A stretch of DNA of 39,845 nucleotides, taken from contig CACXGX010000065.1 in NCBI GenBank assembly GCA_902767365.1, positions 1 to 39,845 of the forward strand, written 5' to 3'. The translations under genes were made by a program, and so were the position numbers. The DNA is from an uncultured Erysipelotrichaceae bacterium (GTDB lineage Bacteria; Bacillota_I; Bacilli_A; RF39; UBA660). Below the pieces are notes generated by a model. That model saw only the letters and a program-made list of their open reading frames with translations. It did no database searches and had not been told where the DNA came from. How positions within the stretch are numbered: position 1 is the stretch's first letter; the number at the start of each line of letters is the position of its first letter. This document shows, piece by piece, positions 15,040-24,049 of the stretch.

Positions 15040-17913
15040 TCATTCTTTAATAATAACCTTTCTAGTTAATGTATGAGTATATTTAGAATAAGTAATATTA
15101 TAAGTAATTGTATATTCTTCCTTAACATCTGATGTAATACTAGAAACATTATTTCCAGCGCTATCTTTAATAGATATACTAACTGTAGGAGAAACAACAG
15201 CGCCATCTTTAGTAACTTTAACATCACTAGCACTTGGATTTGCATCATAACTATCTAATTCTTGACCTATAGCATATTCTTTGTTATTGCTAACAGTTAA
15301 TGATGATTCGTAAACAGTAGGATCGGTATAATTCATTTTAAATACAATTCCAGCACTATCGACAGCAGATGTATTTTTATATCCAGCAGCAACTCTATAA
15401 GTTCCATTTGGATCTGTTATATATGGTCTTACATACATAGTAGACGTAGTAAATCCAAGGAATGTTGATCCTTTATATACTTTATATCCTAACTCTCCAT
15501 ATGCCTTAGATAAGTCATCTTCTGGAGGAGTAATTGCATTCCATGTCAAAGTAAATGTTTGTTTTTGTTCATTATAACTACCTGATAGACCTGTAACGTC
15601 GGAGAGTCTTTGGTACGCAGCCGATACTTCCGTAGGCTCAGTACCCTTTTTAAACCATTCATAAATTACTTTATCGGAAGGAGTATACGGACCTGCTAGC
15701 CTCGGTTCCCTATCTACATCAGGTGTAAACTCAACCCCAACTTTTACAACTGTATTTGGAACTTTAAAATCTTGACCATTTTTCTTAAATATTGCATTTC
15801 CTAGTTGTGAGAAAATATTCTTTCTATTTCTTAATGCAGAACTTGGATTTGACCAATACTTTGTACTAATTGGTTCATATCCATACCACAAAGCAATAAC
15901 AGAATCAGGATCATATCCAATAATCCATGCATCATTTAAAGCATCTTCTCCTAAATGATATTTATAACGTGTTTGAGCAGTATAGTTTGTTGTACCTGTT
16001 TTAGCAGCAACATTAACTCCATTTACTTTTCCTGCACCACTTAAACCACTCGTAACAGCAGTTTTTAAACAATCAGTAATCATAAATGCAGTTGCACTAC
16101 TCATAACTTGTTTTTTATTTTCTTCGTGTTCAACAACTTCACCAGTATCTCTAAATACTATTTTATTAATAGTATATGGTTTTATATAATATCCTCCATT
16201 AGCAAATGCTGCATATGCTCCAGCCATCTCTAATGGATTTGAACCATTAAATGCTCCAACTGAATGAGCTTCGTGTAAACTTAATGGATTTTTAACATCA
16301 TTACTATCTTTTACACTTACACATTTATCAGTTTCTTTATTATATGTATATCCATACTGACATAATTCTGGAGTAATACCAAGACTCAATACGAACTCTT
16401 TTATTTTTTTATTATTAACTTGTTGGAAAGCCTTTAAAGCAGGAACGTTTCTAGATTGAGATAATGCTTTTCTAAGAGTTATTATTCCCATATGACCTCT
16501 ATCAGAGTTTCTTATTTCTTGACCAGAACTATAATAATATTTAGAATCATCAAATAATTTAAAAGTTGACCAGTTGGAATATTCAATTCCAGGAGCATAA
16601 TCAAATATTGGTTTAGCAGTAGATCCAATTTGACGTACTGTACTAGTTGCATAATTAAATTGCATATTTCCAGTTTGATTACGACCTGCTCCAATTGCTG
16701 TTATCTTACCACTTTTTGCTTCAACAACAGCTATACCTGCTTGAACATCTGGGTTATCCCATTTATAGGTTTTACCACTTAACATATCATCAATTGTTTG
16801 TTGATAACTTGAATTCATATTTGTATATATTAACATTGATGTCTTATGTGGATTTGCCCCGTATATTTCAATTGCTTCATCAACAACTGTATTTAAATAT
16901 GACCAATATTTTTGATTTTCTGTATGTGAATCAAGTAAACTTTTTACAGGTATTGCATTAGCAATATCTTTTTCTTCTTTACTTATATAACCATGTCTAT
17001 ACATCAAATTAAGAACTGTAGCTCGACGTCCTTCAGCAGCATCAGGATACTTAAATGGATCATATGCTCCAGGTGCTTGATATAAACCAATTAATAAAGA
17101 AGATTCAGCAACATTTAATTCATAAGCATGTTTATTAAAATAAGTAAGCGCAGCTTGTTCAACTCCATAAGCATTATTACCCAAAAAGTGATTATTTAAA
17201 TAAAATTCAATTATTTCTTGTTTAGAATAATTATTTTCTATTTTAAACACTGCCATATATATATCAGTAAACTTACGAACAATTCCTTCAAATCCTTTTG
17301 TTACATCTGCTTTATCAGCATTATAACTATTTTTAGCAACCTGCATTGTAAGAGTTGAAGCCCCACCTGCATCACTATTACCAAGTGCTTGTTTTGTTGA
17401 TGCTACTAAAAATCTTGGAGCATCAAAACCATTATGTTGGAAGAATCTTGAATCTTCAGTAGCAATAAGTGCATCTACTAAAACTTCGTTTAATTGTTCA
17501 TACTTAATAATTTCACGTTTTTGAGTACCAAGTTCTGCAATTTCAACTCCTTTAGAATCAAACACTTTAGTTGTCTGAGTCATTGAAAGAGCATCTTCAT
17601 CAAATTCAGGAGCATGCTCAACTACATAATTTAAAAACCAAGCAACACCACCAACTGCAGCAATAGCCCCTAAAAGAAAGAGAATAACAAATGTATTAAT
17701 AACAATTCTTACCCATTTCTTTTTCTTCTTTCTTCCTAATATATTTGAAAGCCATATAATTAACAACAATCCAAATACTAATATTGCAGTAAACAAGAAG
17801 TTCATAAATATTAAACCTAAAACAATAACTATAGCTAAGAAAATTGCTAAAAGTTTAACACTTGCTTTCACATGAATCTTTTTATTAACAACTTTTTTCT
17901 TTTTATTTGCCAT
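15040..17913 (-). CDS. ponA: Class A penicillin-binding protein (bifunctional transglycosylase/transpeptidase)
   Basis: 957 residues. It polymerises and cross-links peptidoglycan outside the membrane. After a basic N terminus there are three hydrophobic stretches (about 19-39, 41-57, 71-93); most class A PBPs have one. The GT51 domain has ATEDSRFFQHNGFD with catalytic Glu153, then GGASTLTMQ and FYLNNHFLGNNAYG. The transpeptidase domain has STAK as the SxxK nucleophile motif, SRN as the SxN motif and KTGTTN as the KTG motif. The C-terminal 250 residues are Fn3/Ig-like. It ends in TGA, the only complete gene here that does. It overlaps recU by 11 bp, the recU-ponA order of Bacillus. A patch at about 15597-15725 uses unusually GC-rich codons. 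Confidence 0.96.
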   Translation of the reverse strand: MANKKKKVVNKKIHVKASVKLLAIFLAIVIVLGLIFMNFLFTAILVFGLLLIIWLSNILGRKKKKKWVRIVINTFVILFLLGAIAAVGGVAWFLNYVVEHAPEFDEDALSMTQTTKVFDSKGVEIAELGTQKREIIKYEQLNEVLVDALIATEDSRFFQHNGFDAPRFLVASTKQALGNSDAGGASTLTMQVAKNSYNADKADVTKGFEGIVRKFTDIYMAVFKIENNYSKQEIIEFYLNNHFLGNNAYGVEQAALTYFNKHAYELNVAESSLLIGLYQAPGAYDPFKYPDAAEGRRATVLNLMYRHGYISKEEKDIANAIPVKSLLDSHTENQKYWSYLNTVVDEAIEIYGANPHKTSMLIYTNMNSSYQQTIDDMLSGKTYKWDNPDVQAGIAVVEAKSGKITAIGAGRNQTGNMQFNYATSTVRQIGSTAKPIFDYAPGIEYSNWSTFKLFDDSKYYYSSGQEIRNSDRGHMGIITLRKALSQSRNVPALKAFQQVNNKKIKEFVLSLGITPELCQYGYTYNKETDKCVSVKDSNDVKNPLSLHEAHSVGAFNGSNPLEMAGAYAAFANGGYYIKPYTINKIVFRDTGEVVEHEENKKQVMSSATAFMITDCLKTAVTSGLSGAGKVNGVNVAAKTGTTNYTAQTRYKYHLGEDALNDAWIIGYDPDSVIALWYGYEPISTKYWSNPSSALRNRKNIFSQLGNAIFKKNGQDFKVPNTVVKVGVEFTPDVDREPRLAGPYTPSDKVIYEWFKKGTEPTEVSAAYQRLSDVTGLSGSYNEQKQTFTLTWNAITPPEDDLSKAYGELGYKVYKGSTFLGFTTSTMYVRPYITDPNGTYRVAAGYKNTSAVDSAGIVFKMNYTDPTVYESSLTVSNNKEYAIGQELDSYDANPSASDVKVTKDGAVVSPTVSISIKDSAGNNVSSITSDVKEEYTITYNITYSKYTHTLTRKVIIKE

Positions 17914-18478
17914 TATTACCTCCTATAATCATATCAATAACTTTTAAGTAATCTAATCTAGGCATATAAGATATATTAATTTCATAACCATTATCTAAGA
18001 AATAATCTAATGGAATAGATTTTCTATCATTGTTTTTCAAAAAACTCATCAAGTCCTTTGCCATTAATATAAAATCTTTATTTAGACTAGAGAATCTAAC
18101 AATTAAAAAACCTATACCACCATTATCTATAATATGTTTTAAATGTACTATTTGATGTTTATGAATATTTGATAATGGAAAAGAAGTTTTACTAGATGTT
18201 TCTTTTGCTTCAAAATCAATATATAAACCTTTATATAGACCATTATAATCAGTAGTAGAAGGTTCTTTAAAATATCCTTCTTTTATAATAACACTATTAT
18301 TTTTATAATCTATTTTAGTAACAGTAATAGGGGTAGGTTTTTTATATATAAAAGCAATATTTTTATCAACATAATATTGATTAGTAATATTGATATCTTG
18401 TTCTAAATCCATTCCTCTATTATCAAACTTTATATAATTATTTGTATTACTATTTTTAACTCCCTTAGGATAATTCAT
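17903..18478 (-). CDS. recU: Holliday junction resolvase RecU
   Basis: 191 residues, matching RecU, which cleaves four-way junctions during recombination and chromosome segregation in Firmicutes. Motifs: NRGMDLEQDI near residue 20, STTDYNGLYKGLYIDFEAKET with the nuclease Asp and Glu, and SFPLSNIHKHQIVHLKHI. AGGTGAT is at the correct distance before the ATG on the minus strand. Its stop overlaps the first codons of ponA, so the two are translationally coupled. The upstream region is shared with divergent gpsB. Confidence 0.96.
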   Translation of the reverse strand: MNYPKGVKNSNTNNYIKFDNRGMDLEQDINITNQYYVDKNIAFIYKKPTPITVTKIDYKNNSVIIKEGYFKEPSTTDYNGLYKGLYIDFEAKETSSKTSFPLSNIHKHQIVHLKHIIDNGGIGFLIVRFSSLNKDFILMAKDLMSFLKNNDRKSIPLDYFLDNGYEINISYMPRLDYLKVIDMIIGGNNGK

Positions 18479-18598
18479 TAAATCACCTAGATACCATTAA
18501 TGTATCTCTTATCATTATACTATATTAAAAATTTTTTTTCTATACTTTTATCTACGTTTATAAATATTATTTTTCCATTATTTTCCATATTGTTATAT

Positions 18599-18627
18599 TT
18601 GACAAACTTGGTATTTTATAAGATAAT
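18599..18627 (+). promoter_or_regulatory. Predicted promoter of gpsB (and probably rnpB)
   Basis: Consensus TTGACA at 18599-18604, 17 bp, GATAAT at 18622-18627, just upstream of the gpsB ribosome site. Confidence 0.75.
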
Positions 18628-18653
18628 AATAAAGTAAGGGATTGGTGATATAT

Positions 18654-18998
18654 ATGTATCAAGAACAATTTAATTTATCTTCTAAAGATATCTTAGAAAA
18701 AGAATTTAAAATTGACACAAGAGGATATAGATTAAAAGAAGTAGATCAATATCTTGATCTTATTATCAGTGATTATGAACAATTTTTTAAAATTCTAAGT
18801 GAAAAAGATAAAGAAAAAGAAGAATTGTTAAATGAGATTATGTCTTTAAAACAAGAAGTTAGAAATTTAAAAACAAGTTTGGAAATTGCTAAAGCTTCTG
18901 AAGGAGATGAAGGTGGAAGTAATAAAGCTGCCATTAATATTGATATCATGAAGAGATTATCTCAACTTGAAAAAATAGTATATGGAAAAGATGAATAA
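18654..18998 (+). CDS. gpsB: GpsB / DivIVA-domain cell cycle protein
   Basis: 114 residues, close to the usual 100-115. GpsB is a membrane-associated hexameric adaptor that couples division and elongation by binding class A penicillin-binding proteins. The N-terminal DivIVA lipid-binding domain has LSSKDILEKEFKIDTRGYRLKEVDQYLD; a coiled coil follows to about residue 80, then a Gly/Ser linker (EGDEGGSN) and the short C-terminal trimerisation helix. The ATG at 18654 has GGTGAT upstream. It is divergent from recU-ponA, and the PBP encoded there is a likely partner. Its stop codon overlaps the first base pairs of the rnpB P1 helix. Confidence 0.94.
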   Translation: MYQEQFNLSSKDILEKEFKIDTRGYRLKEVDQYLDLIISDYEQFFKILSEKDKEKEELLNEIMSLKQEVRNLKTSLEIAKASEGDEGGSNKAAINIDIMKRLSQLEKIVYGKDE

Positions 18999-19350
18999 TA
19001 CTTTAGGTAAACGCTATATTATTTAATGTAGAGGAAAGTCCATGCTCACAGAACCTGTGATGGTTCTAGTGTTCGCGCTAGAGGAAAAAATAACTCTAGG
19101 TAGTAGAAATACTAACGGCGACGAATTAACCTAAGTCTTTGATATGGTTATAGTAGTCATAAAGTGTCATAGTGACGAAGAAATTGGAAACGATGGATGT
19201 GGAACGTGATAAACCCCACGAGTGAGAAACCCAAATTTTGGTAGGGGAGCTTTAATTTCAGGAAAAGAACTGAATTAGGGACTAGTTAACTAGTAGATAA
19301 ATGTTTACCACCTTTAAAAAGGTACAGAACATGGCTTATTAAGTATTATT
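18997..19350 (+). ncRNA. rnpB: RNase P RNA, bacterial class B
   Basis: The catalytic RNA of ribonuclease P, which matures tRNA 5' ends. The diagnostic conserved blocks are present: GAGGAAAGTCCATGCTC from 19031 and its partner ACAGAACATGGCTTA at 19324-19338. Between them lie a GGAAACGATGG-type region and ACCCCACGAG. The ends are set by the P1 pairing of AATACTT (18997-19003) with AAGTATT (19341-19347), and a T-rich terminator-like tail follows. The length of about 350 nt fits Bacillus-type molecules. Its first base pairs fall inside the stop codon of gpsB, so it is probably processed from, or initiated within, that transcript. Confidence 0.96.
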
Positions 19351-19373
19351 TATTTTTTTTAATAGAGGTGTTT

Positions 19374-19877
19374 ATGAAAGAGCTTGGACAATATTTAAGA
19401 GAAACAAGAATAAACAACGGTGTAAGTATTGATGAAGCTGCACAAGACTTAAATATCGATGGATTTTTACTAGAAAGTATTGAAGATGGAAATACAAGAG
19501 CATTTAAAGATGTTCTATCGATGAAAGATAAGATAAAAGATTATTCTAAATATCTAGGATTAAAACCAGAAGAAGTAATGGATGAATTTAATGACTTTTT
19601 ATTTGAAAAAACATCTAAAATTTCTTTAGAAGATATACTTGAGGCAGATAATGTTAACAATAAAAATAAGGAAGAAAATAAAAAAGTTGCTTCTCCGTAT
19701 ACAATTATTAAACCTAAGAAAAAAGATAAAAGACCAATTATTTATGGACTAAGTGCTTTTATAATTATAATATTATTAGTATTAGTAATTTTTAATATTA
19801 TAAGGCCTAAAAGAGATAAAATAACAAAAGAATTAAAAAACAATATGGAAGGAGAATATTATGAATTTACCCAATAA
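19374..19877 (+). CDS. rodZ: RodZ-like protein with N-terminal HTH and one membrane segment
   Basis: 167 residues. The N-terminal 65 residues form the cytoplasmic helix-turn-helix of RodZ (LGQYLRETRINNGVSIDEAAQDLNI, IEDGNTRAF, YSKYLGL), which in other bacteria links MreB to the elongation machinery. A Lys-rich linker and a membrane segment near residues 120-141 follow. The external part is only about 25 residues, much shorter than the beta domain of Escherichia coli RodZ. GAGGTG precedes the ATG. It overlaps pgsA by 17 bp, as in the Bacillus ymfM-pgsA pair. No mreB is in the window. Confidence 0.88.
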   Translation: MKELGQYLRETRINNGVSIDEAAQDLNIDGFLLESIEDGNTRAFKDVLSMKDKIKDYSKYLGLKPEEVMDEFNDFLFEKTSKISLEDILEADNVNNKNKEENKKVASPYTIIKPKKKDKRPIIYGLSAFIIIILLVLVIFNIIRPKRDKITKELKNNMEGEYYEFTQ

Positions 19878-20463
19878 ATTAACTGTAACAAGAATAGTTT
19901 TATCATTTTTAATTATTATTTTACTTTGTCTTCCATTATATAACTTGGGAATAGAGTTCCCAAAAGGACCAGAATTTGGAGGAATAATTTTAAAATGGGA
20001 ATACATAATATCTGGAATACTATTTATAATTGCTAGCCTAACAGATTTTCTAGATGGACACATTGCAAGAAAAAGAGGATTAGTAACAAATACAGGGAAA
20101 ATGCTTGATGCTATTGCAGATAAAGTACTAGTTAATTCAGTACTAATAATACTTGCATCTAAAGGTGAAATAAATGCTATCATTCCAGTTGTAATTGTAG
20201 TCCGCGACATTATCGTTAATGCAATAAAAATGGAAGCAGCAAGCAAAGGAAAAGTTGTTGCAGCAATTGGAAGTGGAAAAATAAAGACAGCTTCGTTAAT
20301 GATAGGAACAATATTAATATTTTTTGGTAACTTACCATTTGAATTAGTACAACTAAATGTAGCAGAATTCCTATTATATTTTGCAACAGTAATGTCAATT
20401 GTATCAATGATTCAATACTATAATATAAATAAAAAATTAATAATTGATGACAATAAAAAATAA
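19861..20463 (+). CDS. pgsA: CDP-diacylglycerol--glycerol-3-phosphate 3-phosphatidyltransferase
   Basis: 200 residues. It makes phosphatidylglycerol phosphate from CDP-diacylglycerol, the committed step to phosphatidylglycerol, in the membrane. The CDP-alcohol phosphotransferase signature is complete: DFLDGHIARKRG followed by GKMLDAIADK, matching D-x2-D-G-x2-A-R-x8-G-x3-D-x3-D. About five or six membrane segments are seen. GGAAGGAG before the ATG lies inside rodZ, so the two are coupled. In Bacillus cinA follows pgsA; here it is missing and recA comes next. Confidence 0.96.
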   Translation: MNLPNKLTVTRIVLSFLIIILLCLPLYNLGIEFPKGPEFGGIILKWEYIISGILFIIASLTDFLDGHIARKRGLVTNTGKMLDAIADKVLVNSVLIILASKGEINAIIPVVIVVRDIIVNAIKMEAASKGKVVAAIGSGKIKTASLMIGTILIFFGNLPFELVQLNVAEFLLYFATVMSIVSMIQYYNINKKLIIDDNKK

Positions 20464-20470
20464 AAAATAT

Positions 20471-20498
20471 GAATTTCTATAAAAGAAATTCTTTTTTT
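20471..20498 (+). terminator. Terminator after pgsA
   Basis: Stem GAATTTCT/AGAAATTC, loop ATAAA, followed by at least eight T. Confidence 0.9.
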
Positions 20499-20528
20499 TT
20501 ATACAAAAAACAATAAAAAATTAATATT

Positions 20529-20542
20529 CAAACAATTGTTCG
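20529..20542 (+). promoter_or_regulatory. LexA (SOS) box upstream of recA
   Basis: CAAAC-AATT-GTTCG matches the Gram-positive DinR/LexA operator CGAAC-N4-GTTCG at 9 of 10 defined bases. It sits 8 bp upstream of the recA -35, a position suited to repression. LexA itself is not in the window. Confidence 0.7.
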
Positions 20543-20550
20543 AAAAAGTA

Positions 20551-20579
20551 TTGCATTTTTAAATTTAATAGTGTATGAT
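20551..20579 (+). promoter_or_regulatory. Predicted promoter of recA
   Basis: TTGCAT at 20551-20556, 17 bp, TATGAT at 20574-20579, 33 bp before the ATG. Confidence 0.7.
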
Positions 20580-20612
20580 AATTTTGTAAGTAAATATGTG
20601 GAGGATTATAAA

Positions 20613-21632
20613 ATGGCAAATATAGATAAAGATAAAACATTGGAACAAGTTTTAAGTGATATTGAAAAACAATTTGGAAAAGGTTCAATAATGAGACTTG
20701 GCGATAATAAACATATGGAAGTAGATACATGCTCAAGTGGTTCATTATCTCTAGATATAGCGCTTGGAGTAGGTGGTTATCCTAAAGGTAGAATTATTGA
20801 AATTTATGGACCAGAATCAAGTGGTAAAACAACTTTTGCATTACATGCCATAGCAGAAGTACAAAAAACAGGAGGAAGAGCTGCATTTATCGATGCAGAA
20901 CACGCTCTTGATCCTACATATGCTAAAAACTTAGGTGTTAATATAAATGAATTATTATTATCACAACCTGATACTGGAGAACAAGCTTTAGAAATATGTG
21001 AAGCCCTAGTAAGAAGTGAAGCAGTAAGCATAATTGTTATAGATTCTGTAGCAGCATTAGTACCGCAAGCAGAAATCGATGGTGAGATGGGAGATTCACA
21101 TGTAGGTCTTCAAGCAAGATTAATGAGTCAAGCATTAAGAAAATTATCAGGTGCAATTAACAAAACTAAAACTATATGTATATTTATTAACCAATTACGT
21201 GAAAAAGTAGGAGTAATGTTTGGTAATCCTGAAACTACTCCAGGAGGACGCGCTTTAAAATTTTATTCAACAATTAGGCTTGAAGTTAGAAGAAGTGAAC
21301 AAATAAAAGTAGGAGAAGCAGTTGTTGGAAGTAAAACAACTATCAAGGTAGTTAAAAATAAAGTAGCCCCACCATTTAAAACAGCTAATGTTGATATCAT
21401 GTATGGTGAAGGAGTGTCTCGTGAGGGAGAATTAATTGAACTAGCTACTAATGCAGGAATCATTGAAAAGAGTGGTGCTTGGTTTGCATACAATGGTGAA
21501 AAAATTGGACAAGGAAAAGAAAATGTTAAATTATTACTAAAAGAAAACAAAAGCATGTGCCAAGAAATAGAAGAAAAAACACGTGAATATTATGGAATAG
21601 CAAATAAGAAAAACGAAAAAAAAGATAAATAG
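20613..21632 (+). CDS. recA: Recombinase RecA
   Basis: 339 residues, normal length. It forms filaments on single-stranded DNA, drives strand exchange and triggers LexA self-cleavage. Visible: N-terminal [12 protein letters not shown], Walker [19 protein letters not shown], Walker B region [12 protein letters not shown], the L1/L2 DNA-binding loops around [21 protein letters not shown] and [28 protein letters not shown]. The last 15 residues are very basic and acidic-poor (NKKNEKKDK), unlike the acidic tail of many RecAs. GTGGAGG precedes the ATG at 20613, which rules out an upstream in-frame start at 20571 inside the promoter. SOS regulation is supported by the LexA-type box. Confidence 0.98.
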   Translation: MANIDKDKTLEQVLSDIEKQFGKGSIMRLGDNKHMEVDTCSSGSLSLDIALGVGGYPKGRIIEIYGPESSGKTTFALHAIAEVQKTGGRAAFIDAEHALDPTYAKNLGVNINELLLSQPDTGEQALEICEALVRSEAVSIIVIDSVAALVPQAEIDGEMGDSHVGLQARLMSQALRKLSGAINKTKTICIFINQLREKVGVMFGNPETTPGGRALKFYSTIRLEVRRSEQIKVGEAVVGSKTTIKVVKNKVAPPFKTANVDIMYGEGVSREGELIELATNAGIIEKSGAWFAYNGEKIGQGKENVKLLLKENKSMCQEIEEKTREYYGIANKKNEKKDK

Positions 21633-21642
21633 TACTAAAACA

Positions 21643-21673
21643 AACAAGTTATAGAAATATAATTTGTTTTTTT
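21643..21673 (+). terminator. Terminator after recA
   Basis: 11-bp stem AACAAGTTATA/TATAATTTGTT with one G-U pair, a GAAA tetraloop and a T run. Confidence 0.88.
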
Positions 21674-21685
21674 AAGAAAAAAATT

Positions 21686-21714
21686 TTGACTTTATTTATT
21701 AATCGTTTTACAAT
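21686..21714 (+). promoter_or_regulatory. Predicted promoter of rny
   Basis: TTGACT at 21686-21691, 17 bp, TACAAT at 21709-21714. This implies a leader of about 65 nt. Confidence 0.65.
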
Positions 21715-21784
21715 AAAAGTAGTGATATTAAATATTAATTAATAATTATTTTAATATACAAACTGTAAAAATGGAGGAAAGATT

Positions 21785-23335
21785 ATGGAAATTTTTATCT
21801 CTATTTTGCTAGTTGTGGTTGGAGGATCTGCGGGATTTATAGTAAATCACTTTATTAATAATTCTAAGATTAATAATTCTAATAAAAAAGCAGAAGAAAT
21901 AATTGAGAAAGCAAAAAAAGAAGCTGAAAAGGCAAAGAGAGATTCACTTTTTGAAGCAAAAGAAGAAATTCATAAATTAAAACTTGAAAACGAAAAAGAA
22001 ATAAAAGAGAAAAAAGAAGAATTAAAAATATCTGAAGATAGGCTTATTCAAAGAGAAAATAATATGGATAAGCGTGATGAATTATTCCAAAAGAGAGAAC
22101 TTTCTCTAGAAGAAAAAGAAAAAGGTATTTTAGAATCTCAAAAAGATATCCAAGCAGAATATGCAAAAATAGAAGAATTGAAACAACAAGAACTTGAACA
22201 ACTTACTAAAATAGCTAAATTATCTAAGGATGATGCTAAAAAACTAGTAATGAAAAAAGTTGAAGAAACAATGAACAAAGAAATATCTGAGTATATCAAG
22301 GAAAGAGAAGATGAAGCTAAACTGGAAGCTGATAAGAAAGCTAAAAATTTAATTGCCATCTCTATGCAAAGATATGCTGCTGATATTGCAAACGAACAAA
22401 CTGTTACAGTAGTTAATTTACCTGATGATGAAATGAAAGGTAGAATTATTGGAAGAGAAGGAAGAAATATAAGAACAATTGAAGCAATTACAGGTGTTGA
22501 TTTAATAATAGATGATACACCAGAGGCAGTAGTTCTTTCTAGTTTTGATCCTTTAAGAAGAGAAATAGCAAGGGTAACACTTGAAACATTAATAAAAGAT
22601 GGAAGAATCCATCCAACTAGAATTGAAGAATTATACGACAAAGTTAGTAAAGATATGAAACAAAAAATCATTGATTTTGGAAATGATGCTTTGTTTGAAC
22701 TAGGTCTAACTAAGTTTGATCCAGAACTTATAGAAATAATTGGTAAATTACATTTTAGAACAAGTTATGGTCAAAATGCCTTACAACATTCAATAGAAGT
22801 AGCACATTTATCAGGATTACTTGCTAGTGAATTTGGAGAAAATGTTGGACTTGCAAAAAGAGCTGGATTATTACATGATATAGGAAAAGCAATTGATCAT
22901 GAAGTAGAAGGAAGCCATGTTGAAATTGGTGTAGATATAGCTAAAAGATTTCATGAAAATGATGTCGTAATCAATTCAATAGCATCACATCATGGAGATA
23001 CAGAAGCAAAATCAACTATTGCTGTAATAGTAGCAATAGCAGATGCTTTATCAGCATCACGTCCAGGAGCTAGAAACGATTCATTAGAAAACTATATAAA
23101 AAGACTTGAACAATTAGAACATGTTGCAAATGATATTCCAGGAATAGATAAAACATTTGCTGTACAAGCAGGCCGCGAATTAAGAGTTATTGTTAAACCT
23201 GAAGAAGTAGATGATTTAGGAGCACATAAGATTGCAAGAGATGTTAAAGACAAAATTGAATCAACAATGCAATATCCAGGAACAATTAAAGTAACTGTTG
23301 TAAGAGAAACAAGAGCCCAAGAAGAAGCAAAATAA
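21785..23335 (+). CDS. rny: Ribonuclease Y
   Basis: 516 residues, the family length. The membrane-bound endoribonuclease starts decay of many mRNAs in Firmicutes. Domain order: membrane segment at residues 1-22, a long charged coiled coil to about 200, the KH domain with [26 protein letters not shown], and the HD domain with [12 protein letters not shown] as the metal site and SHHGD downstream. TGGAGG precedes the ATG. The stop codon lies in the terminator loop. The 3' end with terminator is duplicated 732 bp further on. RNase J, a usual partner in RNA decay, is encoded at 26403-28076. Confidence 0.98.
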   Translation: MEIFISILLVVVGGSAGFIVNHFINNSKINNSNKKAEEIIEKAKKEAEKAKRDSLFEAKEEIHKLKLENEKEIKEKKEELKISEDRLIQRENNMDKRDELFQKRELSLEEKEKGILESQKDIQAEYAKIEELKQQELEQLTKIAKLSKDDAKKLVMKKVEETMNKEISEYIKEREDEAKLEADKKAKNLIAISMQRYAADIANEQTVTVVNLPDDEMKGRIIGREGRNIRTIEAITGVDLIIDDTPEAVVLSSFDPLRREIARVTLETLIKDGRIHPTRIEELYDKVSKDMKQKIIDFGNDALFELGLTKFDPELIEIIGKLHFRTSYGQNALQHSIEVAHLSGLLASEFGENVGLAKRAGLLHDIGKAIDHEVEGSHVEIGVDIAKRFHENDVVINSIASHHGDTEAKSTIAVIVAIADALSASRPGARNDSLENYIKRLEQLEHVANDIPGIDKTFAVQAGRELRVIVKPEEVDDLGAHKIARDVKDKIESTMQYPGTIKVTVVRETRAQEEAK

Positions 23336-23347
23336 TGCTTCTTTTTT
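23318..23347 (+). repeat. 30-bp direct repeat, copy 1 (3' end of rny with terminator)
   Basis: Identical, base for base, to 24050-24079. It covers the last five rny sense codons (QEEAK), the stop, and the terminator hairpin. Coordinates differ by exactly 732. Confidence 0.95.
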
Positions 23348-23348
23348 T
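23322..23348 (+). terminator. Terminator of rny
   Basis: Stem AAGAAGCA/TGCTTCTT with the stop codon in the AAATAA loop, then T run. Confidence 0.88.
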
Positions 23349-23356
23349 ATAAGAAA

Positions 23357-23365
23357 TGATATAAT
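23357..23365 (+). promoter_or_regulatory. Extended -10 promoter of the 23394 gene
   Basis: TGA plus TATAAT at 23360-23365. No good -35, as expected for an extended -10 element. Confidence 0.5.
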
Positions 23366-23393
23366 AATATCAAATAGAAAGGAGTGATTGAAC

Positions 23394-24041
23394 GTGAAAA
23401 AAATATTATACTTTGTACTAACTATAATGTTGTTATTACCATTAACAGTTAAAGCCGATGAAATGTTTTTAATATCACATTATAATTCAAAACCAACAGT
23501 TGGTGGGTATTTAGAAATTAGTATACCTATACCTGAAAATATTAAACAGATTAAACTTACATATGATAGCACTATGTTAAAACCAGTCGACGATCTTTAT
23601 TCAATTAATGATCATATTAAATCAAATGGGGTAATTACTGAAAAATATGTTAAAAATGTTTCAGTAAAAGAAGGGAATCTAACTATTGAACTAGATCCAA
23701 CATTTTGGAATAATGTACTAGATGAATATGGTGGCGATATGAAAGAAATCAAAGTTATATTTACGTCTCTAAAAGAAGGAGAATCATTAGTAAATATTGA
23801 CTATATGAAAGATGGAATAAATAGCCTTGGAGTTAGATATGAAGCAAAATCATTAACATCAACTAAATTTAATGAGCAAAAAGAAGAAGTAAAAGAAGAA
23901 ACTAAAGAAGGAGTAAAAGAAGAAACTAAAGAAGGAAAAAAATGTGACAACTTGTTCTTATATATATCTTTAGGATTAAATGTTTTATTACTAATAGTGT
24001 TGTTAATTATTGTTTTAAAAAAGAATACTAAAAAGAAGTAA
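23394..24041 (+). CDS. Secreted, C-terminally membrane-anchored surface protein
   Basis: 215 residues. Signal peptide MKKILYFVLTIMLLLPLTVKA, then DE. A domain of about 140 residues with alternating beta-strand pattern follows (EISIPIPENIKQIKLTYDSTMLKPVD, VKEGNLTIEL, MKEIKVIFTSLKEGESLVNI). Its layout recalls cohesin or other Ig-like modules in which a strand ends YDSTxL. Next come a Lys/Glu stalk with an exact 24-bp tandem duplication (23889-23912, 23913-23936; VKEETKEG twice), a membrane segment and a KKNTKKK tail. Start GTG at 23394 is preferred over TTG at 23388, since AAAGGAG ends 9 bp before it. The gene is flanked by the 30-bp direct repeats. The cohesin relation is tentative. Confidence 0.85.
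   Translation: MKKILYFVLTIMLLLPLTVKADEMFLISHYNSKPTVGGYLEISIPIPENIKQIKLTYDSTMLKPVDDLYSINDHIKSNGVITEKYVKNVSVKEGNLTIELDPTFWNNVLDEYGGDMKEIKVIFTSLKEGESLVNIDYMKDGINSLGVRYEAKSLTSTKFNEQKEEVKEETKEGVKEETKEGKKCDNLFLYISLGLNVLLLIVLLIIVLKKNTKKK
23889..23936 (+). repeat. Tandem 24-bp duplication in the stalk of the 23394 protein
   Basis: Two exact 24-bp copies encoding VKEETKEG twice. In-frame, so the copy number could vary the stalk length. Confidence 0.9.
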
Positions 24042-24049
24042 TAGGTACT

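Noticed and set aside
23889..23936. Tandem repeat considered as a CRISPR-like array
   Set aside because: Only two abutting copies without spacers, in frame inside a coding sequence.
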